This document shows positions 1 to 11,071 of a stretch of DNA of 64,000 nucleotides, in pieces. Position 1 is the stretch's first letter. The number at the start of each line of letters is the position of its first letter. The DNA is taken from NCBI GenBank assembly GCA_028583605.1, contig CM053327.1, positions 17,533,629 through 17,597,628 of the forward strand, read 5' to 3'. Both the position numbers and the translations under genes were made by a program. The notes below the pieces were generated by a model that saw only the letters and a list, made by a program, of their open reading frames with translations, ran no database searches and was not told the origin of the DNA. This stretch comes from Dastarcus helophoroides (lineage: Eukaryota; Arthropoda; Insecta; Coleoptera; Bothrideridae).

Positions 1-640
1 TTTTATTATATTATTATATACACACGGTAAAGTTTATAATATAATTTAATTTCACTCTCGATCACCTTAAGTGACTGGGTCCATAACCTATCGGAAGGAT
101 ATGGGGTGAAAAGAAAAATCACGTATTGCCGATCTATACTTTTAATTATTATCAAGCCCCTTTCGCTTGAAAGAATACCGAACAACTAACTAACAATTCT
201 GCTCTTCTGGGTGTTCTTCATTTATGTAACTTGAAACCTATGGTAATAAAATTTTGTTTATATAAAAGTCGCCGTTCAATAACAGCCTGATTAAGCTTTC
301 TTGCACGTGGATAAACATTGACATAAACGAATATAGTTTTTGCTTATTTCCAACAAAAACAAATAATTTCTTCATTTTTCACACAAAAACATTTGGATAA
401 GTTTTCAATATAAATATTTAATAAATGTCTAACACTGACTGACGGGAAACGCACAACCTAAACGGGTGGGTCTAGAGGCATCAAGTGTCCCCCGTAATAC
501 ATAGGCGAGCACTAAGAAATAAGAAAGGATTTTTCAAAATTCAACCTCTAAGATGATAAAAGTGAGCATCAACGACTAGGAGATTTTTATGCAATTAATA
601 ATACACAAAACTGATTTCAAGTTGTCTATATGTTTAACCC
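1..640. other. Gene-free start of window with TE-like fragment
   Basis: No conserved reading frame is visible. The segment around 425-560 (the text near AACGGGTGGGTCTAGAGGCA and the following CGAGCACTAAGAAATAAG) is of mixed composition, unlike the array that follows. It shares the motif ATTCAAC-CTAAG-GATGAAAAG with 3835-3860, so it is probably a fragment of a dispersed repeat. Class unknown. Confidence 0.3.
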
Positions 641-649
641 ATTATGGCA

Positions 650-2830
650 ATAAAGTTAAAACATTTAAAAAATTCGAAAATTTGAAAAATTTTCAAAAAA
701 GTCAAAATTGTAGAAAAATATTGATATTTAAAAAAATGAGAAATTCTGGCGAAATTCTCAAAAAAAGTCTAAATTTTAAAAATTTCGAAATTTTCATAGA
801 AAGTTAAATTTCCAAAAGAAAATTAAGATTTTGAAAAATCACTAATAAAAAAAGTCAAACTTTTAAGTCATTTTCAATAACTTCGAGTATTTGAAAAAAG
901 GTGAAATATTGAAGAAAAGTAAAAATTATCAGAAAATTGGTAATTATTAAAAAAGTAGAAATATTGGAAAGATAAAATTTTGGCAAAAGCCGAAATTTTG
1001 GATAGTTCAAATTTAAAAAAAGTCACATCCTTTTAAAAAGTTGAGGATTTGATTGGAAATTTTCAAAAAAATATATAAATATTTTGAAAAGGTAAGGAAC
1101 GTTTCAAAAAAGACAAGTTTTGGAAAAAAAGTGGACGTTTGAAAAAAAATTAGAAATTTTGTGAAATAGTTAAAAATTTCAAAAAAGTTTTATGAAAGTC
1201 TGTTTTAAAAAAATTCTAATTTTCAAATAAAGGCTCGAAATTTTGCAAAAAATTGTCGCAATTTTTAAAATAATTGAAATTAAAAAAAATAGCCGAACAT
1301 TTAAAAAAGTCGATATTTTCAGTAGTGGGAATTAAAAAAGAAGTCAAAAATTTGGTAAAAAGTCGACATTTAAGAAAAGGACAAAACTACACAAAATTTT
1401 CAAAAAACTGAGAGCTTCAGAACAAGGAAAAAATTTTCAAAACATTTCGAATCTTCCAAAGAAATAAAATTTTAGAAAAAAGGAAAATTTTGAAAAAATC
1501 GAAATTTTAAAGTCGAAATTAAAAAATATCAAAACTGTGAATAAGTTGACAGATTTAAAAGGTTTAAGAATTAGGAAAAAATGAAGTCCAGACTAATTCA
1601 AAATTTTGAAGAAGTTGAAATTGTGAAAAATTGGGGAATTTCAGCCCAACTTTTAATAGAAGCCAAAATTCCCAAATTCGAAATACTGAAAAAAGCCAAA
1701 ATTATTAAATAGATTTCCAAATATTCAAATATTGAAGTTAAAATTTTAGAAAAAATTGAAATTTTGAAGTTGGGCATTTTGAGAATTTTCAAAAAAAGTT
1801 AATATTTAAAAAAAATAAACATTTTTGTAAAAAGTTAAGATTTCCAAAAGAATCAAAATTTTGAAAGGAACTGGGAAATTAAAAAAGAGAGAACCTTTCA
1901 GAAAAAAATGGTCGAAAATGTCAAAAGAGTCGAAATTTTATCAAAATTTTTCATCTAAAAAAATCCAAAGTTTACAAAAAAAGTCGAACTTTTGAAAAAG
2001 AAATACAATAATTCTCAAAAAAAATTACAAAAGAAGGTGAATTTTTGAAAAAAGTCGAACACTTTAAAAAGTCAAAATTTGTTAAGAAGTCCAGCTCTAA
2101 AACATTCTACATTTTCAGAAGAAGTAGAAATTTACAAAGGGTGGACATCTTGAAAAAATGTCGAAATTTTGAAAAGGATTTGCAAAGAAACCACTAAAAA
2201 GTCGAAATTTTTACAAAAAGAAGGAAATTTTCAACAGTATTCAGGTCTTCGGAAAGGTCAACAATTAAAAACAATAATAATATAGAAAAGTCTAGATTTT
2301 GGGGGAAAAGTCTTAATTTTGCAATAAAATTAAAATTTGAAAAAATCCAACCATTCAAAAAACTCAACATTATGAAACAATTTCATTAACAACTTTTCAA
2401 AGAAATCTAAACTTTTGGATAAGTTACAGTATGAAAATGTCGAAATTATCAGAAAAGTTGAAATTTTGACAACTTAAAATTCTAAAAAAATCGAAATTTT
2501 GGATAAAGTTGAAATTTTGAAAAGATCGAAATTTTGAGAAAATTTCAACCATTCAAAAACCCAACATTTTCACAAAAAGTCAAAACATTTAAAATTTTAA
2601 ATTTTGTGAACAATAGAAATTTTCAAAGTCAAATTTTTAAAAAAGTCGAAAATTTCGAGAGGTTGAGGTTCGAGAAAAAGACGAAATTTTCGGTAGAGTA
2701 GAAATTTTCAAAATAAAATCGAACTTTTGAAAACAATGGAAACGTTATTTAAAAGAGCAAGCATTTCAAAAAAAAAATTGGAATTTTGGAAAATGTCGAA
2801 ATTATTCATTCAACTCTTAAAAAATAGCAC
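650..2830 (+). repeat. Degenerate GTCGAAATTTTG array, A-rich strand on plus
   Basis: About 2.2 kb made almost entirely of imperfect copies of AAAAAAGTCGAAATTTTG, with spacing of roughly 16-21 bases (for example three consecutive units near 2485-2545). Purine-rich blocks alternate with a TCGAAATTTT core. Open frames inside it are low-complexity Lys/Phe/Asn/Ile strings and are not genes. Confidence 0.75.
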
Positions 2831-2899
2831 TAGTCGTGACAATAATATGAGTGGGATGAGGTATATATCAGCTGGTAGATAAATAAAAATGCATTTGGT

Positions 2900-2975
2900 C
2901 TACTGACTACTTAATACTATGGGCTTAGGACCCCAGTGCTTGGCACCGCCCGGTCCTCCGATAACTACGCCACTG
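2900..2975 (-). mobile_element. DNA-transposon end fragment (CAGTGGCGTAG type)
   Basis: Read on the minus strand this begins CAGTGGCGTAGTTATCGGAG and continues into a GC-rich CCGGGCGGTGCC stretch. CAGTGGCGTAG is a frequent terminal sequence of insect DNA transposons and MITEs (established knowledge). Only one end is recognised here, so class and full extent are unknown. Confidence 0.4.
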
Positions 2976-3003
2976 CTGCCAACTGGTCAGGGGTTGAACT
3001 TAA

Positions 3004-3243
3004 CTTAAAAAGTTAAAACAGATCTACAACCGAATATCACTTAATTCGCAAGCAGGTTTTGAAACCACTTTAAAGGAACAATACAAAAACAAAAATTATG
3101 GCATGCCTCCAGATCCACAAAAAAAAGCTATTATTCTTTTAACATCAATAGTTCCACACACTAAATTTAGAATTATTGTGGTAAACAAAACTAACCAAAA
3201 AAATAGAACGGATAATACTGTATTAAAGAATCTTTTAATATAA
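3004..3243 (+). CDS. Unassigned open frame, possible exon or gene relic
   Basis: An uninterrupted frame of about 80 codons ending in TAA at 3241-3243. It lies between two low-complexity arrays but has ordinary protein-like composition: a segment reading GFETTLKEQYKNKNYGMPP followed by DPQKKAIILLTSIVP and FRIIVVNKTN. There is no ATG at its upstream end (the first internal Met is about codon 41), so it would have to be an internal or terminal exon, or a relic. I do not recognise the family, and no signal peptide or catalytic motif is visible. It could equally be a fragment of a transposable-element protein. Confidence 0.3.
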   Translation, partial: LKKLKQIYNRISLNSQAGFETTLKEQYKNKNYGMPPDPQKKAIILLTSIVPHTKFRIIVVNKTNQKNRTDNTVLKNLLI

Positions 3244-3950
3244 GAAATAAAAATCAAAGTCAATGACATTTAAGAGACCCCAAAGTAAACTTGCACTCCA
3301 TAATTGAAATCCAAGATTTCATTAAGAAAGTGTATGTGCAATTTCCCTAGAGGTAACGACGTGCCCTTGCACTATTAGGTCTATTAGAATAGTTCCTTCG
3401 GTTGAAATAAATTGTATAAAAGCTAATTTGATAGTGAAATGTACCTGTATATTTTCCACATTTTAAAGATATCGGCATAACAATTAGAAGAATATGAATC
3501 ATTAAATTATGCAACATTTGGTCGTATTATTCAATCCTAGCCACTAAAGAGCGCAAGCCCAATTAAAGCACCCAAACAAATCCTTGAAATTCCAACTCCT
3601 ACTCTATAATCCGCGATGGAAAAAAAAACAAAAAAAAAACAATGACAAGTTGACTTTATTTGGAGGTAACAACAAATAAACCAGATTTTAATACGAATAT
3701 ATGTGACCTCAGAAACAGCTTAATCCCAAAATTGTATATGAACTTATTTTTATTTAAAAAAAAATGGAAAATGTGTAGGAAGTGAAAATTTCGTACAAAG
3801 TTTCCTTGTGTAATGTAGACGCACATTTTTTGATATTCAACATCTAAGGGGGATGAAAAGGGACGTTAAAAGTACGTCCCTAGTGCTATCAAAGCGTCAG
3901 ATAAATTTCGGGATTTTCTCTCAAGTTGTGGATTATCTTACCAAAAGTTT
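3244..3950. other. Gene-free mixed sequence
   Basis: No supported gene. AT-rich unique-looking sequence with a poly-A-interrupted stretch near 3617-3645 and, at 3835-3905, a piece sharing words with 500-570 (ATTCAAC-ATCTAAG, GGATGAAAAG). Probably old TE debris. Confidence 0.3.
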
Positions 3951-3954
3951 AATC

Positions 3955-4950
3955 TTAATTTTTTTCGAGTTTAATTTGAAGTTTTGCAAAAAAAGTTAAA
4001 AATGTCGAGGTAAAAACTTTGAAAAAAGTAGATGGATATTCTTCTCAGAATTTGGTTTTTATGCTCTAATCCCGAAATTTCCCCTTTTTTAGATATTTTT
4101 GGGCAAAAAGTCGAAATTCTATCCACATATTAAGTTCTTTTTTATAGATTTTAAGTTTTTCTTAAAATCTCTACTGGAAACTAGGATTTAATTTTTTTAT
4201 ATTCGTATTTGAGTAGGAAACTTACTTATATTTTGAAAATTTAGCACCCTTTCAAAATTTAAACGAAGTTTTTACTTTTTTCAAAGTTTCGTTTTTTTCT
4301 CGAAATTTTGATTTTTCTGTAAACTGAGAAAGTCAATTTTTATGAAAATTCCGACACCTTAAAATAGGGGCTTTTTTCAATTTTTCGACTTTCTCTGAAA
4401 ATTATTAAGCCTTTTTCTGAAGAATTCAATTTTTTGAAAATTTTGACCTTTTCAAACTTTTGTTGATATTTCAAAATTTACTAATTTTGAAAATGTCGAC
4501 TTTTCCTTGAAATTTTGACTTTACAAATTGTGACATAAAAATATTCACCACTTTTTTCAATTTCGAATTTTCGACAAAGTTTTGATTTTTTGTAAGTAAA
4601 TTTTGACTGTGGCTTTTGAATATTTAGATTCTGACAATTTTGCCCTTTTAAATTTTTCGCCTTTTAAAAATTTCTTCTTTTTGAAAATTTAATATCGCCT
4701 TTTTTTCAAAATTTTGTCTTTTGAAACTTTAAATTTTTTGTAACCTTGGTATTTTTTAAAAAATCTTCAGGCTTTTTTTTGAAAACTTTGATTTGAAAGT
4801 TTGGATTTTTTTAAATTTAGACATTAGAAAATTCAAACAATTTTAAAAATTTCATCCTTTTATTTTTTTCAAATATGCTTCCCACTTCCTTGAAAATTTC
4901 GACTTATGAAACTTTTGACTATTTGAAATTTCGACATTTTAAAATTATAT
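3955..4950 (-). repeat. Degenerate GTCGAAATTTTG array, A-rich strand on minus
   Basis: Same family as the array at 650-2830 but reverse-complemented: repeated TTTTTTCAAAATTTCGACTT-like words on the plus strand. Interrupted at 4950 by the duplicated unit at 4966-5596 and resumes after it. Confidence 0.7.
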
Positions 4951-4965
4951 CCAACTCGAATTCGA

Positions 4966-5596
4966 GGATATACCAAACTGACGAGATCTAACAAGATCGA
5001 AACCGGTATTTGGTTTCCAAACTTCGAATCTAATAAATGTTCAAACCTATTGGTCTGTGCATTATAGAATCCTTGTCTTCTGGGAACTCTCCTAGAGAGC
5101 AACCGCTTCGCTAGGTGGCGCAGTGTTTCAACTGTTGGTAGTTCAGCTACCTATGATTCACTATACACGCCTGGAGGGCTGCATGAATTTGTAGTCTAGG
5201 TTGCATTCTTCTTGCATACGTCATTGTTGGCGATGGCCATAGTTTCTCTATGGACCAATAGGTGGTAGTACTAAAGAGTCACTCGCTCGACGCCTGTGAT
5301 TGTTTTAGTACTTACTTGTCAAAACATTTATTAGCATTCGAGTTGGATATACCAAACTGACGAGATCTAACAAGATCGAAACCGGTATTTGGTTTCCAAA
5401 CTTCGAATCTAATAAATGTTCAAACCTATTGGTCTGTGCATTATAGAATCCTTGTCTTCTGGGAACTCTCCTAGAGAGCAACCGCTTCGCTAGGTGGCGC
5501 AGTGTTTCAACTGTTGGTAGTTCAGCTACCTATGATTCACTATACACGCCTGGAGGGCTGCATGAATTTGTAGTCTAGGTTGCATTCTTCTTGCAT
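4966..5596. repeat. Tandem duplication, 379-bp period, about 1.7 copies
   Basis: The segment 4966-5217 recurs at 5345-5596 with no difference that I can see by eye over 252 bases, an offset of 379. The 127-base segment between the copies (5218-5344) would complete the repeat unit, so this is a head-to-tail array of about 1.7 units. The unit is more GC-balanced than the array it interrupts and contains TAGGTGGCGCAGTG and a hairpin-like CTCTCCTAGAGAG. No gene is recognised in it; a short minus-strand frame at 4869-5102 is not convincing. Near-identity of the copies implies recent duplication. Confidence 0.85.
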
Positions 5597-5599
5597 TTG

Positions 5600-6830
5600 A
5601 CACAATATATTGAAAATTTCGATTTTTTGTTAACATTTTAATCTGTTATAAATTGTGACTTTCTTTAAGGAATTTTTCCACTTTTATTTTAAAGTATTAA
5701 ATTGTTTTGAAAATTGCTTTTTTTTTAATATTTTGACTTTTTTTATAAATTTCGAGCTCCCAACATTCTGACTTTTTTTAAAAGTTCGAATTTTTAAATA
5801 TCTCTACACATTTCGACGTTTTTAAACTTTGACATTTTAAAAAAGCATATATTTTAAACATTTGTCTTGTTTTGAAAATAGTTTTGAAAATTGTTTCTTC
5901 TTTTGAAAAGGTCGACTTTTTTTCTAAATTTTGTCATGTTTTGACTAATTTTAAAAATTTTTAAGTAAGACCTATAATTTTTCAAAATACTGACATTCTG
6001 AAATTTTCGACAATCGGTTTTTATAATATTGAACTATGACTCTTATTTGAAAGTTAAGAATTTTTGAATTTTTCGACTGTAACAAAATTTTGGGTTCTTT
6101 GGAACATTTCGACTATTTTGAAATTTTAGATTTTTTTTAATTTGGACTTTTTTAAAGGTTCCAATTTCATATTTCGGTTTGTTTTGAAAATGTCGAACTT
6201 TTTTTAAATTTTCCAGTTTTTTCTAAATATTTCGACTTTTTTTTAAACTTTTGCCTTCTTGGCCATTTTCAATTTAAAAATTTCGAAATTTTAAAAATTT
6301 TCACCACTTTTAAATTTTCACTTTTTCTCAAAGTTGTTAACAAAGACTTTTTTTAAATGTTAACTTATTTTGAAACCTTTTTCTCGAAATTTTGACTTTT
6401 TGTTAATTTGACAAATTCCTTTAGTTTTATTTTAATTAGGCTTTTATGAAAATTGCGACTCTCAAAATGTCGACTATTTTTTGGAAAATTTTGAGATTTT
6501 CTCAAAATTTTGACTTTCTACGCTCTTTTGAAAAATTCTATTTTTTTTTAATTACGGCTATTTGACTTTTAAACATTTACTTTTCCAAAATGTTCCATTT
6601 TCTATCGTAATTTTGACCTAAGCTCTAAATTTTTGATTTTATGATTTTCTATTTTGAAAATATGATCTTTTTAGAGTTTGTTTTTCACATGTTCCGATTA
6701 TATTAAGGCAATTCCAAAATTTCGATATTAGATTGATAATTAAAAAAAACGATTACAAATTTTAAATTCTAGCTTGAAATTTCGGTTTTTTCAAAATCTT
6801 TAAATTTTGCAATTTGGAATTTCTAATCAA
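5600..6830 (-). repeat. Degenerate GTCGAAATTTTG array, minus orientation (continuation)
   Basis: Continuation of the T-rich array interrupted by the 379-bp duplication. Words such as TTTTGAAAATTTCGACTTTT recur with variable spacing. Confidence 0.7.
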
Positions 6831-7189
6831 ACCTCTCCAATTTTTATTTTGTTAAATGTTTAAGCTTAATCTCAAAATTTAGAGTATAATCTTGAAAATG
6901 CGACTTCAATTTCGGTATTTAAAAAATTCACCATACTTCAAATTTAAAATTAAAACTTGGATAAATCGCGACATTTTCAATGTTTTTAGCTTTTTCTCGA
7001 ATTATCGACTTTCTCGAAACCTTGAAGAAAAACAAAAATTGCAAGAAATTTGTGAAATAAAATCAGGAAGTTTCAAATTAAGTTCAATTTTTTGGAATTA
7101 AAAGTAAAAAAAGGTAAATTCTGAGTAAATTTTCTATATTTGTATCACGAAGTTTCCAGAAACAAGAACTTTCGAAATAAATCAGAATC

Positions 7190-8950
7190 CATCAAAGTCG
7201 AAATTTTGGGTTTAAAGCCAAGAATAAAAAAAAGACAAATTGAAAGAACGAACAAACAAGTTTACGAGAAAGTTTACATTTCGAAAAAGGTCGAAATTTT
7301 ATAAGACTCAAAATTCGAAAAAAGTTTGAACTTTCAAAAACCCAAATTAAAATAAAATAACAAAATTTTCAAAAAAGTCAAATGTTACAATGTCAAAATT
7401 TAAAAAAAGGTAGAATTTTCCAAAAAAATTTGAAATTTAGAAAAAGTCAAAATTTCGAGAAAAACTAAAACTTTCAAAATTAAACTTTTAAAACAGTTGG
7501 CATTTTTAAGAATAAAAAATTTAAAAATGATAAGTCAAAATTTTAAGAAAAAATAGAAATACGGATAAAGTGAAAATTTTCAAAAATTGAAAATTTTGAA
7601 AAAAAAAAATAAAAATTTTTAAATGACGAAATTTTGAAAAAGTGGAAATCCTCAGAAAGTCGATAAAGGTTAAAATTTGAAAGTAATAAATTTGAAAGAG
7701 TAAAATTTTCGAAAAAAATATTCAAATAAATCGCAATTTTCAAATTTTGTTTTGTTTCTGAGAAAAAGTTGAAATTTTGATAAAAATGGAAGTTTAGAAT
7801 GTTGATATTTTTGAAGTGTTGAAATTTGCTTAAAAAGTTGAAACAAATATTTCAAGAATGTCGAAATTTTGATAATTTCAAATAAAAAATGTTGAAATTT
7901 TCAAAAGGAGTCGAATTCTTTGGAAAAAAGTCGAAATAATTGTCAGAAAGTAAACATTTCGAGGAAAAATTGAAATATTTAAAACTATCCAAATTTTTAT
8001 AAAAAAAATCGAATTTTCAATTAGAAAAGAAAATTCGATTTTTTTTTTGGGAAAGAATTAAAACTAATTTTTCAAAATAAGAAAAAGTCCAAATTTTCAA
8101 AGTTAAAATAAAAAAAAAAAACGCAATTTCCATTTTTTTTTAACTCAAAATTTTGAGAATCGAAATTTTGATGAAAAAGGAAATTTGGAAGGTTGAAATT
8201 TTGAAATGTTGAAATTTTTTAAAAAGGTCGAAATTTGCAAATCAAAAATATCGTGAATATATCGAAATTTTGAATATTTTTAAAAAAAGTTGAAATTTTC
8301 AAAAACAGTCGAATTCTTCACAAAAAAATGTCAAAATAATTTTCAGAAAGTTCAGAAAAGTTCTACATATTTAAAAAATCCAAATTTTTATTTAAAAGAT
8401 CGAATTTTTGAGTTGTAACAATAAAAAAAAAGAAAAACTCGGAGTTTTTTCGATGGTTGGAATTTTGAAAAAAATACTTGATTTTAACAAAAAAATTAAA
8501 ATTTAAAAAAAAGCCAACATTTTAAGAGTTCAAATTTTCAAAAAGGATGAAATTTTAAGAAAATTCCGACTTTCAAATTTTTTTTAAAACTTAGGATTCT
8601 GAAAAAAAGTCGAAATTTTGATTAAAATGGGAATAACAGTTGAAATTTTGAAATATTAAATTTTTTTTAAAAAACGTCGAAATTTCGAGAATATGTAGAA
8701 ATTTTGAAATTTGAAAAAAAAAAATTTTTCAAAAACAGTGGAATTCAGAAAAACCGTCGAAATAATATTCAGAAAGTCAACACTTCGACACAAATCGAAA
8801 TTTTTGCAAAAAAAAACAAATTTTTCAAAAGCTACAAAAAATTTCGAGAAAAAAAAATTCGAGTTATTTTTCGAAAGAGTTTAAATGTTGAAAAACAAAC
8901 TCGAATTTATCAAAAAAAAGCAAAAATCTCTAGAAAAGGTCAAAATTGAA
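7190..8950 (+). repeat. Degenerate GTCGAAATTTTG array, plus orientation
   Basis: A-rich copies of the same unit. Orientation flips between about 6830 and 7190, so this block and 5600-6830 form a large, imperfect inverted arrangement. Ends at 8950 against the boundary sequence described separately. Confidence 0.7.
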
Positions 8951-9035
8951 ATACAAATCTTTCTTGGTTTCAGGGGACAAGATTTGCATTTCAATTTTTG
9001 AAGATAAACAAAAACCACTCCGTTCCACAAAAAAA
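8950..9035 (-). repeat. Array-boundary sequence, copy 1
   Basis: Reverse-complemented, this reads GTGGAACGGAGTGG, then TTATCTTCAAAAATTGAAA, then CTTGTCCCCTGAAACCAAGA. The same order of words occurs at 18713-18785 next to another array and partially at 21785-21830. It may be the terminal part of a mobile element that includes the array. Confidence 0.5.
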
Positions 9036-9170
9036 AGGTCAAAATTCCAAGTCCAAATTTAAAAATTTAAGTAACAATGACCACTGTGTTAAGAAATAAA
9101 GGAATAAACTACCGATTGATTGAGTATGTTCAGTTTTATATTTCAGTTTAAAACGGGACGTATGATCACA

Positions 9171-9540
9171 TATCAACAAAAAGTCATTTAGTTGGCTGTG
9201 AAAATGATGTTTTTAAGTAGGATATCAGTGATCGACAACTGCAAGGTTTTAATGCATTGGAACTACTATCATAATAACTACTAATTTTGATTAAGATCAC
9301 TGGAAGACCTTAATGCCACTCATTGTTTGTGTACTTCACTAACTGAAATCACATTTCGTCAAAGAAAATAACATCTTTTGTCTTAGAAAATTTTAACCTC
9401 TTTACATAAGTAAGACGTCACAGTGACACCTATAAGATGAATCAAAGCAATCAATAATCGCATGCCTACTTCGCTGCGTCCTCTTTTAAGAAAAAAAAAC
9501 ATAAAACACTTGATGACTTTTTCAATTGAACACCCGATAT
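9171..9540. mobile_element. TIR element ending in TTCAATTGAACACCCGATA, copy 1
   Basis: About 370 bases alignable by eye to 45876-46273. Shared internal words include GTTTGTGTA, TTTCGTCAAAGAAA and CAATCAATAAT. The right end is TTTTTCAATTGAACACCCGA; the left end is decayed but keeps AAAAAGTCATTTAGTTGGC. Non-coding, consistent with a MITE-like element; superfamily not determined. Confidence 0.6.
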
Positions 9541-10900
9541 TTCCCACCCATTTTTATGATTTTGTTTCTTCCGCATCCATTAAAGATATAAACGGATGAA
9601 TTTTTACTCAAATTTAATGAAATATTTTCAAATGAAATTCATGATTTAGAAGGATTTTTAAATGAACAATTAAGTTAATAATACACTGCGTTAAGTTGCA
9701 CATTATAATAACTTCAATTACAGAAGGCCAATTAACGACTGTATAAAAATGAAGAATTCAATAACACCATAATAAAGGCTGACATCAGATAATTACACAA
9801 GTATTTATAATTAATTATACATACTTATCTACCTAAGAACACTTAATGTCATTGGAATTTTTGAAAGAATTTACCATTTAACCTTTCTTTGGGTACATTT
9901 CTAATGCAATACGTCAGAGTAAGAAAAACAATTCGTAAATATTTACAAAAAAGAATCGTTTACGTAAATATATTTCACAAAGTACCCAACTAAACTAAGA
10001 AAGATAAGAAAAATACTGTGTTATACTAATAATATCCTAATCAAATCAGATGCTGGGTCAAAAGGTTAATAACATTCTTGTTGTACACACTCATATCGGT
10101 ATTTCAAACAATCTACTAATTTTGTGATCGAACATTTAGGTTTGCTCTATAAATTTCAGCTGGTTTTTTTAACATATCTAATGACCCTTTTAATTAAAAA
10201 CAAACCATAAAAAATGAATAGTACAAATCAAACTCGGAACCTTGGGACAAATTACAAAAACAAAAAAGTATTCCTAAACTATATGCACTGAAAAATCTTA
10301 GTACATAATATCCAATTACACTTACAAGCCTGCAGTTTGTAGAACTGAGAAATTAGATTGGAATTTGGGTGGCAAATAAACATTTGACTTTCACAAATTT
10401 ACTTTTATAGACTGAGAAAAACACATTCATACCTAGGAGAATCGTAAATACTTACTAAAAATTGAACAGAACGGCACACACTTTATTAAATTAATGGTAA
10501 CATAAACTAAATGTTTCGAAATTAAAAAAAAACTAGAGTAAGAAGCAAAGTAAACGCGTCGCGAACATAAGAAATTTTACTGAAAAGTAGCATAAATTCT
10601 CCGCAAGATGGCATATGAACGAAATAGTTCAAATATTTGGAATTCCACTCGGCAGTACTACCTAACGTAAAAACATTTGATCATGGATTTTATGCATAGT
10701 AGCGGTAAAATCAAAAATATGATTCACAAGCATACGCAGTTGTGTGTAAACAATGTCATTCTAGAGTCAAAATTATAAAAGAGCTATTTTATTGACTAAG
10801 ATATACGATAGCTGCAGTTTAATATTATCACAAAAGATTTAAAAGTAAATGCAAAAATTATATTGAAAAGCAACTGATAAGATTGCGCACTGTTACGCAC
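9541..10900. other. Gene-free AT-rich intergenic region
   Basis: No reading frame or repeat that I can support. Upstream flank of the CCDC174 gene. Confidence 0.4.
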
Positions 10901-11041
10901 ATTTGTCATTTGTTCACTGACAGTTCTGTGTTGTGACAGTTGACAGTTCTGATTTGTGATAAAAGGAATGATGATAATACAGAAGAAAATATTTAAAAAA
11001 TAACAAATACAAATAAAAGCTATTGGCAGGATAATTTCACG
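10880..11041 (+). promoter_or_regulatory. Probable CCDC174 5' UTR and promoter region
   Basis: Immediately upstream of the start codon at 11042. Contains repeated GACAGTT/CTGACAGTTCTG words (10919-10955). No clear TATA box, so the transcription start cannot be placed. Confidence 0.3.
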
Positions 11042-11071
11042 ATGAGCACATATGAAATCAGTAAATCATCT
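11042..11071 (+). CDS. CCDC174: CCDC174 coding exon 1
   Basis: Ten codons from ATG to SKSS, followed by a strong GTAAGT donor (phase 0). Start chosen because it is the only upstream ATG that joins in frame to the conserved LLSLKAEI segment of exon 2. Confidence 0.75.

Noticed and set aside
650..2830. CRISPR-like regularly spaced repeats
   Set aside because: Units are degenerate, spacing is variable, no identical repeats with unique spacers, and the genome is eukaryotic.
589..8949. Several open frames of 60-81 codons in the A/T-rich arrays
   Set aside because: Their translations are Lys/Phe/Asn/Ile strings directly caused by the repeat units; no start context, splice sites or motifs.
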